Part shown: positions 7,794-14,700 of the stretch, one piece after another | How the letters are laid out: every line of letters begins with the position of its first letter | Position numbering within the stretch: position 1 is the stretch's first letter | Origin: Pseudoruegeria sp. HB172150 | Lineage (GTDB): Bacteria; Pseudomonadota; Alphaproteobacteria; Rhodobacterales; Rhodobacteraceae | DNA length: 64,000 bases | NCBI RefSeq assembly: GCF_013184805.1 | Contig: NZ_JAATNG010000002.1 | Coordinates: 248,001 to 312,000 of the forward strand | Direction: 5' to 3' | Notes under the pieces: generated by a model | What the model saw: the letters and a program-made list of their open reading frames with translations, nothing else | Database searches by the model: none | Told to the model about the DNA's origin: nothing | Made by a program: the position numbers and the translations under genes

Positions 7794-7964
7794 TCATTGC
7801 GGTTCGCATCGCCACTGCACGAACGCCCGCGACTTGGTGATGCCTTCCGCGGCGGCCTTGCAGGTTTCTTCCGTCGTGAATGCCTGCATTTCTATGCCGA
7901 TTACGGTTTCCATGCGCGCGTTGCTGAATAGGAGCAGTACCAATACGTAGGTGGTCTCAGCCAT
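7794..7964 (-). CDS. 56-residue protein inside the liv operon
   Basis: The ATG overlaps the livG stop codon as TGATG, a sign of translational coupling, and the frame ends 35 bases before livF. The product has a hydrophobic start (YVLVLLLF), then a short strand-helix-strand pattern with two cysteines (in EETCKAAAEG and QWRCEP) that could pair. It resembles the small one-helix proteins with paired cysteines seen in many proteobacteria, but I do not recognise a named family. Context suggests an accessory role in the transporter, or simply co-expression. Because it is short, it is easily missed by automated gene calling. Confidence 0.6.
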   Translation of the reverse strand: MAETTYVLVLLLFSNARMETVIGIEMQAFTTEETCKAAAEGITKSRAFVQWRCEPQ

Positions 7965-8719
7965 CAGTGTGCCTCTCCGAGATACGCCTCCCGTACTTTG
8001 GGATGGCCCTTGATATTCTCGGGCGTATCCTCAACCAGAGGCGTGCCTTGCGCAAGTACGGTAATCCTTTGCGCGAGAGAGAAAACTACGTGCATGTCGT
8101 GTTCGATGATGCACATGGTGATGTCGCGGTCGGCGTGTATCTGCTTCAGCAGGTCGATCGTGTTGTTGGTGTCGGCCCGCGCCATGCCGGCGGTGGGCTC
8201 GTCCAGTAGCAGCAGCTTGGGCTGCTGGACCAGGCACATTGCCATCTCCAGCCGCCGCTTGTCGCCGCGTGACAACGAGGCCGCGAGCATGTTGCGCTTT
8301 TCCAGCATGTTGACGTCGGCCAGCATCTGCTCGGCCTGATCGTTGATCTCGCCCTCGTTGGCGACGGTTTCGAAGGCGTGCATGCGAAACGCGCCGTCGC
8401 GGCGGGCGAAACAGGGGATCAGGACGTTTTCCAGCACCGACAGATCAGCGAAGATTTCGGGCGTCTGGAACACCCGGCTGATGCCCATCTGGTTGATCTC
8501 GTGCGGCTTGCGCCCCAGCACCGACTGGCCGTCGAACATCACCGAGCCGGTGTCGGGGATCAGCTTGCCGACCAGGCAGTTGAGCAGTGTCGACTTACCC
8601 GCTCCGTTCGGTCCGATGATCGCGTGGACCGACTGTTCGGCAACCGAAAGGTTTACATCTCCCAGCGCCTGCAATCCGCCGAAGCGCTTGTTGACGCCCT
8701 TGACTTCAAGAATGCCCAT
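7964..8719 (-). CDS. livG: Branched-chain-type ABC transporter ATP-binding protein LivG
   Basis: The 251-residue ATPase carries Walker A GPNGAGKST (36-44), Walker B LLLLDEPTAGM and a variant signature LSRGDKRR in place of the usual LSGGQ. It ends with the IEHDMHVVFSLA region and the EAYLGE tail typical of LivG. An AAGGAGG site precedes the ATG. It lies 12 bases downstream of livM, and its stop overlaps the next small gene. Confidence 0.94.
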   Translation of the reverse strand: MGILEVKGVNKRFGGLQALGDVNLSVAEQSVHAIIGPNGAGKSTLLNCLVGKLIPDTGSVMFDGQSVLGRKPHEINQMGISRVFQTPEIFADLSVLENVLIPCFARRDGAFRMHAFETVANEGEINDQAEQMLADVNMLEKRNMLAASLSRGDKRRLEMAMCLVQQPKLLLLDEPTAGMARADTNNTIDLLKQIHADRDITMCIIEHDMHVVFSLAQRITVLAQGTPLVEDTPENIKGHPKVREAYLGEAH

Positions 8720-8731
8720 GGTCGCGCCTCC

Positions 8732-9937
8732 TTACTCGCCAACGTGTGGGGCGGGTTTCGGGTGATGCTCGGCGTCGCTGTCCGAGGTCTTCTTGCGGCG
8801 GAACATCCGTGCGATGCGCTGGCCGCCCTCGACCAGGCCACCGGGCAGGAAGATGACCACCAGCATGAACAGCAGGCCCAGCGTCAGGTGCCAGCTCTTG
8901 CCGACGAAGAAGTGAGAGACCGAGATAATCGCATCCTCCATCCCGTCAGGCATCCAGCCGAACCAGCCGTGCAGGACGCTGTCGTTGATTTTCGAGAAGA
9001 TGTTCTCGAAGTACTTGATGAAACCCGCGCCCAGAACCGGCCCCATCAGGGTGCCCGCGCCGCCGAGGATCGTCATCAGCACCACCTCGCCCGAGGCGGT
9101 CCATTGCATCCGCTCGGCCCCGGCCAGAGGATCCATGGCCGCCAGCAGCCCGCCTGCGAGCCCGGCATACATGCCGGAGATCACGAAGGCCGCCAGCGTG
9201 TAAGGCCGCGAATGCAGTCCGGTGTAGTTAAGCCGCGTCTGGTTGGTCTTGATTGCGCGCAGCATCATGCCGAAGGGCGAGCGGAAGATCCGAAGCGACA
9301 GGTAGAAGGCCAGGATCGCGACGATGGCGCAGAAATAATAGCCGTAGTTGAAGGTGAACTCCCACCCACCGACACTCGGTTGCCAGAAGTTGTCGCGCAT
9401 CACGATGCCGAAGAGATGCGGAGAGGTCGGAGAGTTCTCTCCGGCCAGGATCTGCGGGTCATCGGTATAGACCTGCAAACCCGTTTCGCCGTTGGTCAGC
9501 GGCGTCAGCACCGAGTAGGCGAGGTTGAACGACATCTGCGCGAAGGCCAGCGTCAGGATCGAGAAGTAAATCCCCGTCCGCCGTAGCGAGATGTAGCCGA
9601 TCGCCAGCGCGAAGATGCCCGAAACGATGACTGCAAGGATCAGCCCCGGCAGGATGTTGTAGCTCAGGAGCTTGTACATCCAGACCACCGAGTAGGACCC
9701 CACGCCCAGGAACGCGGCGTGACCGAAGGACAGGTATCCGGTCAGGCCGAACAGGATGTTGAAGCCGATGGCGAAGATCCCGAAGATCGCGAAGCGCTGC
9801 ATCAGGTCCGGGTAGCCTGCGTTGAACTGCGCCAGGCCGGAACCTTCCGGGAACGGCTGCAGCAGGATCGGCGTCAGCAGAGTGAGCGCGATGACGATCA
9901 GCAGGAACCGGGTGTCTTTTTTGGAAAGGCCAAGCAT
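8732..9937 (-). CDS. livM: Branched-chain-type ABC transporter permease LivM
   Basis: The 401-residue membrane protein contains the LivM hallmarks [16 protein letters not shown] and [13 protein letters not shown]. About ten transmembrane segments are visible. A charged C-terminal tail ([15 protein letters not shown]) extends into the cytoplasm. The ATG has GAGGAA upstream and starts six bases after the livH stop, so the two are tightly coupled. Together with LivH it forms the membrane channel. Confidence 0.94.
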   Translation of the reverse strand: MLGLSKKDTRFLLIVIALTLLTPILLQPFPEGSGLAQFNAGYPDLMQRFAIFGIFAIGFNILFGLTGYLSFGHAAFLGVGSYSVVWMYKLLSYNILPGLILAVIVSGIFALAIGYISLRRTGIYFSILTLAFAQMSFNLAYSVLTPLTNGETGLQVYTDDPQILAGENSPTSPHLFGIVMRDNFWQPSVGGWEFTFNYGYYFCAIVAILAFYLSLRIFRSPFGMMLRAIKTNQTRLNYTGLHSRPYTLAAFVISGMYAGLAGGLLAAMDPLAGAERMQWTASGEVVLMTILGGAGTLMGPVLGAGFIKYFENIFSKINDSVLHGWFGWMPDGMEDAIISVSHFFVGKSWHLTLGLLFMLVVIFLPGGLVEGGQRIARMFRRKKTSDSDAEHHPKPAPHVGE

Positions 9938-9943
9938 GGTCTC

Positions 9944-10975
9944 TTATTCCTCCATCACGCCCTTGCGCCCCATGAGGCCGCGCGGACGGGTCAGCAGGAT
10001 CACGATTGCGATCAGGTAGATGATGATCTGGTCGATGCCGGGAATGATGTCCTTGATCCAGTTCATCGAGGCGAACGCCTCCAGGATCCCAAGCAGGAAG
10101 CCCGCCAGCACGGCCCCGGGCAAAGAGCCCATGCCGCCGACGACGACCACGACGAAGCTGAGCACGAGGAAATCCATGCCCATGTGATAGTTCGGCGAGT
10201 TGATCGGCGTGTACATCACGCCCGCTACCCCGGCCACCGCGGCCGCTATGCCGAACATGATGGTGAACTTGCGGTCGATGTTGATGCCCAGCAGCCCGAC
10301 GGTCTCGCGGTCGGCCATGCCGGCCCGAACCACCATGCCGAACGTCGTGAACTGCAGGAAACCGAAGACCATCGCGATTATGAGCAGCGAGAAGACGAAG
10401 TAGATCATCCGCCAGTAGGGATAGATGATCGCATTCGGCGGAAAGCCGATCAGGACGCCGAAATCGAACGAGCCCTGGAACACCTCGGGCGCGGGGGTCG
10501 GGATCGGGTTGGCGCCGAAGAAATACTTGATCAGTTCCTGCAGAACGATGGCCAGGCCGAAAGTCACCAGGATCTGGTCGGCATGTGGACGCTTGTAGAA
10601 ATGCTTGATCAGGCCGCGTTCCAGGATGAAGCCCAGAAGGATCATCACCGGGATCGCGAACAGCACTGCCAATGGCACCGACCAGTCGATCAGCCAATGC
10701 CCGAAATCCTCGCCGAACCAGGATTCCACATAAGGAATCTGCACCTTCTTCGGATTGCCGAGAAAATCTGTCTGCGTCTCATCGATCACGGTGTAGCTGA
10801 GGGTGAACAGCCGCTGCAGCGTCACCGCGCAGAAGGCCCCCAGCATGAACAGCGCGCCGTGGGCGAAGTTGACCACGCCGAGCGTGCCGAAGATCAGCGT
10901 CAGCCCGAGCGCGATCAGCGCATAGGCGGAGCCCTTGTCGAGCCCGTTCAGCACCTGGAGAATGATTGCGTCCAT
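9944..10975 (-). CDS. livH: Branched-chain-type ABC transporter permease LivH
   Basis: The 343-residue permease shows the LivH patterns GLTLIFGTLGVVNFAHGA and VVVGGMGSLPGAVLAG. I use the ATG at 10975 (MDAIILQ), which fits family alignments; a GTG seven codons upstream is an alternative. It follows the binding-protein gene after a gap of about 105 bases containing a strong hairpin, a common layout that gives more binding protein than permease. Confidence 0.93.
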   Translation of the reverse strand: MDAIILQVLNGLDKGSAYALIALGLTLIFGTLGVVNFAHGALFMLGAFCAVTLQRLFTLSYTVIDETQTDFLGNPKKVQIPYVESWFGEDFGHWLIDWSVPLAVLFAIPVMILLGFILERGLIKHFYKRPHADQILVTFGLAIVLQELIKYFFGANPIPTPAPEVFQGSFDFGVLIGFPPNAIIYPYWRMIYFVFSLLIIAMVFGFLQFTTFGMVVRAGMADRETVGLLGINIDRKFTIMFGIAAAVAGVAGVMYTPINSPNYHMGMDFLVLSFVVVVVGGMGSLPGAVLAGFLLGILEAFASMNWIKDIIPGIDQIIIYLIAIVILLTRPRGLMGRKGVMEE

Positions 10976-11033
10976 CGGTCCCACCAGAACAGCCACAGGG
11001 AAATGGCACGCTGCGACGGGCAGCGTCCATCCT

Positions 11034-11061
11034 GTTAGGGCGGGAGTTTCCCCGCCCTAAC
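11034..11061 (-). promoter_or_regulatory. Intercistronic hairpin between the binding-protein gene and livH
   Basis: GTTAGGGCGGG and CCCGCCCTAAC form a perfect 11-base-pair stem with a six-base loop. No T run follows on the transcribed strand, so it is better read as an mRNA-stabilising or partially terminating element than as a full terminator. Confidence 0.6.
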
Positions 11062-11080
11062 GGTTAGCATTTTTCGTCTG

Positions 11081-12424
11081 TTAAGCGCCCGGGTTGCAGG
11101 ACCCGAGATCGCCGCCGGCGAACATCGGATGATCCGGCGGATAGGTCACCTGGGTGACCGGCGTCACTTCGACGATCTCCACCAGGTGGAACTCGTCTTC
11201 CGGGTTCTCGGCGCCACGCACGACCAGCACGTCCTTGAAGCACTGGTGGTCGTCGGCACGATACAGCGTCGGGCCGTTGCCGAGGCCGTCGAACTCGTAG
11301 CCTTCCAGCGCTGCGGCCACGTCGCACGGGTTGAACGACCCGGCGCGGGTGACGGCATCCGCATAGATCAGTGTCTGAGCGTAGCAGGTGTGTGCAGCCT
11401 GGCTCGGCGGGAAGCCGTACTTGGTGCCGAACGACTGCACGAAAGCCTTGGTGCCCTCGTCCTCCAGTTTCCAGTCCCAGTTCTGCGAGCCGACGATGCC
11501 AGAAATGTTCTCGCCCGCACCCTTCGCCATCAGTTCGGAGTAAAGCGGCACGACGATCTCGAAGTTCTTGCCGTTCACCTGCTTGTCGCGCAGGCCGAAC
11601 TGAACTGCCTGGGTCAGCGAGTTGACCATGTTGCCGCCGTAGTGGTTCAGGACCAGCACGTCGGCGCCAGAGTTCAGGACCGGCGCGATGTAGGACGAGA
11701 AGTCCGTCGATGCGAGCGGCGTCATCACGTTGTTGACGGTGTTCCAGCCCATGGCTTCGGTCGCCGCGGCGATCGATTCCTGCTGGGTCCAGCCCCAGGT
11801 GTAGTCGGCGGTCAGGTGATAAGCCGAACGGTCAGTGCCATAGAGCTTCTCAAGCACCGGCGCCAGCGCGGCGGCCGACATGTAGGCATTGAAGAAATGG
11901 CGGAAGCCGTTGGCCTTTTTGTCCTTGCCGGTGGTGTCGTTGGAGTGGGTCAGACCCGCCATGAAGATGACGCCGGCTTCCTGGCAGAGGCCCTGAACGG
12001 CAACAGCCACACCCGAGGACGAACCCCCGGTGATCATGATGGCGCCGTCTTTTTCGATCATTGACTTGGCCGAGGCGCGTGCGGCGTCCGACTTGGTCTG
12101 CGTGTCGCCGGTCACGTAGCTGACCTTGCGGCCCAGAATGCCGGTTCCGTCGAGAACCTTCGACGAGAAGGTGTTCAGCATGCCGCCGTCACCACCGCCG
12201 TTCAGGTGCTCGACCGCCAGTTCATAGGCGCGCAGTTCGTCGGCGCCCTCGTCTGCATAGGGGCCGGTCTGCGGCACGTTGAAGCCGAGAACGACCTCGC
12301 TGTCGCCGGGCTCGTTGGTGAAGGCGGAGGCGCCGGAGGTGAAGATCGTCGGCAGCGCCAGGCCGGCGCCGGTAGCGGCGCCCGTTCTGAGCATGCCACG
12401 ACGAGTCAGAGTCGTTTTGGACAT
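11081..12424 (-). CDS. Liv-type ABC transporter substrate-binding protein, Tat-exported
   Basis: The 447-residue protein begins with a twin-arginine signal (LTRRGMLRTGAATGAGLALP), so it is folded before export to the periplasm. The mature part is a Peripla_BP_6 domain (VVLGFNVPQTGPYADEG). It is the first gene of the operon and has a GGAGGA ribosome site. It is longer than classic LivJ/K proteins, closer to amide/urea-type members. Because the operon runs into acs and lies beside acetate-type regulators, the ligand may be an organic acid or amide rather than leucine; this is inference only. Confidence 0.9.
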   Translation of the reverse strand: MSKTTLTRRGMLRTGAATGAGLALPTIFTSGASAFTNEPGDSEVVLGFNVPQTGPYADEGADELRAYELAVEHLNGGGDGGMLNTFSSKVLDGTGILGRKVSYVTGDTQTKSDAARASAKSMIEKDGAIMITGGSSSGVAVAVQGLCQEAGVIFMAGLTHSNDTTGKDKKANGFRHFFNAYMSAAALAPVLEKLYGTDRSAYHLTADYTWGWTQQESIAAATEAMGWNTVNNVMTPLASTDFSSYIAPVLNSGADVLVLNHYGGNMVNSLTQAVQFGLRDKQVNGKNFEIVVPLYSELMAKGAGENISGIVGSQNWDWKLEDEGTKAFVQSFGTKYGFPPSQAAHTCYAQTLIYADAVTRAGSFNPCDVAAALEGYEFDGLGNGPTLYRADDHQCFKDVLVVRGAENPEDEFHLVEIVEVTPVTQVTYPPDHPMFAGGDLGSCNPGA

Positions 12425-12646
12425 GAAAATCCTCCCGTTGCGATGTTGCGGCGCACCCGTTTCCTCCCCGGTCGCGCCCTGTCCCTTTTACAGGATGCGG
12501 CAATTATTGGGCGTGGTCCGATAATTTCGCAACAAGGTCTTTTAAAGTAACGAAAAATCTGTAAATAAATACACAATGCCCACGCGGCATTTGTAAAGTA
12601 TTTTTCACCGCAGCGCGGAAACCGTTTCAGAACAGAGGTCTAGGCG

Positions 12647-13957
12647 ATGGCCATTGGAACGTTAACAGGCAGTCGCATACGTGAGCGCAGAACGCTTCTG
12701 GGTCTTAAACAGGCCGGGCTGGCAAAGGCGGTCGGAATCTCCGCCGCCTATCTCAACCTGATCGAACACAACAAGCGCAGAATCGCGGGCAAGCTGCTGA
12801 CCGACATCGCCCGCGCGCTTCAGGTGGAACCGTCGGTTCTGGCCGAAGGCGCGGAGGCGACGCTGGTCACGAACCTGCGCTATGCCGCCGCGGCTCTTCC
12901 CGATATCGGTGCCGAAGAGGCGCGGGCAGAGGAGTTCGCCGGCCGTTTTCCCGGCTGGGCGACGCTGGTCGCGGCACAGCGCCGCCGCATCGGCCATCTC
13001 GAGCGCACAGTCGAGCAGCTGACCGATCGCATGGCGCACGATCCGCATCTCGCCGCCTCGCTGCACGAGTTGCTCTCGACCGTTACCGCGATCAACGCCA
13101 CCGCTTCGATCCTCGTCGAACCGGGCGAGATCGAGCCCGAATGGCGCGACCGCTTTCACCGCAACATCCACGAGGACAGCCAGCGCCTGGCGGACTCGAG
13201 CCAGGCGCTGGTCTCTTATTTGGAGGCGACCGGGGAAGAGACACGATCGACCGGCACGCCGCAGGAGGAACTTGAGGCATGGCTCGAGGCGCGCGACTAT
13301 CATATCCGGGCGATGGAGCGCGAACTGCCGGTGGATGCGGACATGCTGGTCCGGGACGCACCGGAACTGACCACGGCGGCGGGGCGCGAACTGGCAACGG
13401 CGTGGCTGAACCGCTACCGGCGTGATGCCGAAGCGCTGCCGCTCGCCGCGTTTCAGAAGACCGCCGAGGACCTGCAATGGGACCCCGGCGCACTGGTCGA
13501 GCACTTCGGCACCGGCATGGCCGGCATCCTGCGCCGCCTCGCCACGTTGCCGACACCGCGGGGCGCCGGGCGGATCGGCTTGGTAACCTGCGACGGCTCC
13601 GGCGCGCTGACATTCCGCAAGCCGGTGGACGGTTTCCCGCTGCCGCGCTTCGGCGCTGCCTGTCCGCTCTGGCCGCTCTATCAGGCGCTGGGTCGCCCGC
13701 TGGCGCCAGTGCGCGCCGTCGTCGAGATGACCGGCCGCGACCGACGCCGCTTTCTCGCCTACGCAGTGGCCGAACCCGTCGGCCAGCCTGGCTTCGACGC
13801 GCCGCCGGTTTTCGAGGCGGTGATGCTGATCGTGCCGGGTGACCGGGTGCGGATTCCGGAAGAGCGCGGGCTGGCCGTGGGCACAAGCTGCCGGATCTGT
13901 CCGCAGCGGCGCTGCGCCGCGCGTCGCGAACCCTCGATCCTGGCCGAGGCGGGATAG
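12647..13957 (+). CDS. XRE-family regulator, short-chain acyl-CoA (ScfR/RamB) type
   Basis: The 436-residue protein has an N-terminal helix-turn-helix (residues 8-62, RRTLLGLKQAGLAKAVGIS), a helical middle resembling a histidine-kinase dimerisation helix (LHELLSTVTAIN) without an obvious phospho-acceptor, and a C-terminal DUF2083-like domain ending in the Cys motif GTSCRICPQRRCAARRE. RamB and related regulators control acetate and propionate genes in response to acyl-CoA levels. The typical IrrE-like peptidase middle of RamB is not evident here. It is divergent from the liv-acs operon, 222 bases apart, making that operon a likely target. Confidence 0.82.
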   Translation: MAIGTLTGSRIRERRTLLGLKQAGLAKAVGISAAYLNLIEHNKRRIAGKLLTDIARALQVEPSVLAEGAEATLVTNLRYAAAALPDIGAEEARAEEFAGRFPGWATLVAAQRRRIGHLERTVEQLTDRMAHDPHLAASLHELLSTVTAINATASILVEPGEIEPEWRDRFHRNIHEDSQRLADSSQALVSYLEATGEETRSTGTPQEELEAWLEARDYHIRAMERELPVDADMLVRDAPELTTAAGRELATAWLNRYRRDAEALPLAAFQKTAEDLQWDPGALVEHFGTGMAGILRRLATLPTPRGAGRIGLVTCDGSGALTFRKPVDGFPLPRFGAACPLWPLYQALGRPLAPVRAVVEMTGRDRRRFLAYAVAEPVGQPGFDAPPVFEAVMLIVPGDRVRIPEERGLAVGTSCRICPQRRCAARREPSILAEAG

Positions 13958-14071
13958 CCGCAGTGCCAAAGCCACCGTCGTGCCCTTCTGTCGTTGCTTT
14001 TGACACGGTCCGATGCTTGGGGGATAGTCGCTGAAAACGCGCAGGTGCGGGCCAAGGGGAGGGGTCGGCAG

Positions 14072-14440
14072 ATGGGAAAGCGTGTTCTGCTCATCGAAGA
14101 TGAGCCGAATATCATACAAGCGATCAGTTTCATCCTGTCGCGCGACGGATGGGCGGTGGATACCCATGCCGACGGCCGGACCGCCATGGACGAGATCGCG
14201 CGGCGCGCACCGGATCTGGTGATCCTCGACGTGATGCTGCCGAACCGGTCGGGCTTCGACATTCTGGCCGACCTGCGCGCCGATCCGGCGATGCAGGCGC
14301 TGCCGGTACTCATGCTGACCGCACGCGGCCAGACGCGCGACCGCGAAATGGCCGAGCGCATGGGTGCCAGCCGCTTCATGACCAAGCCCTTCGCCAACGC
14401 CGAGGTGCTCGAGGCGGTGCGCGAACTGGTGGCGACATGA
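14072..14440 (+). CDS. Single-domain response regulator (CheY-like)
   Basis: The 122-residue receiver contains the acidic pocket IEDEP, the phospho-acceptor Asp53 (LVILDVMLP) and the conserved Lys in MTKPF, and nothing else: there is no DNA-binding output domain. AGGGGAGG lies before the ATG at 14072. Its stop overlaps the start of the next gene, which in turn overlaps the sensor kinase, so the three form one coupled operon. It is probably the phosphorylation partner of the kinase at 14697, acting by protein contact. Confidence 0.9.
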   Translation: MGKRVLLIEDEPNIIQAISFILSRDGWAVDTHADGRTAMDEIARRAPDLVILDVMLPNRSGFDILADLRADPAMQALPVLMLTARGQTRDREMAERMGASRFMTKPFANAEVLEAVRELVAT

Positions 14441-14700
14441 GCCGCCGCCCCGTCTTTCTGGAACGCCGCGGCTACCGCCGTCGGCGCGCTATGGACGGGG
14501 CGCGGCTGTTGCCGGTTCTGGGGGCGTTTCTGCTCCTGATGCCCCTGATGTGGGCAGCCGCGCCGGATGGCCGGCTTGGAACCGCATTGGGCGGCATCTA
14601 TGTCTTCACGGTCTGGGGCGGCCTGATCGTGGGCGCCTTCGTCTTCGCGCGCTTCCTGTCGCGTCCCGAAGACCCGGAGGACAAGGAGCCCGGCGAATGA
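14437..14700 (+). CDS. Two-helix membrane protein coupled to the sensor kinase
   Basis: The start overlaps the receiver stop as ATGA and the end overlaps the kinase start the same way. The 87-residue protein has an Arg-rich N-terminus, two membrane helices (LLPVLGAFLLLMPLMW and IYVFTVWGGLIVGAFVFA) and an acidic tail. The size and layout recall the small subunits (DUF485/DUF4212 type) that accompany acetate-type sodium:solute symporters. Since the next protein is a symporter fused to a kinase, this may be its small subunit. I do not recognise a named family with certainty. Confidence 0.75.
   Translation: MSRRPVFLERRGYRRRRAMDGARLLPVLGAFLLLMPLMWAAAPDGRLGTALGGIYVFTVWGGLIVGAFVFARFLSRPEDPEDKEPGE

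Noticed and set aside
9459-10697. A 412-codon minus-strand frame overlapping livM and livH
   Set aside because: It is a frame shadow of two clear permease genes; the real frames carry family motifs, this one does not.
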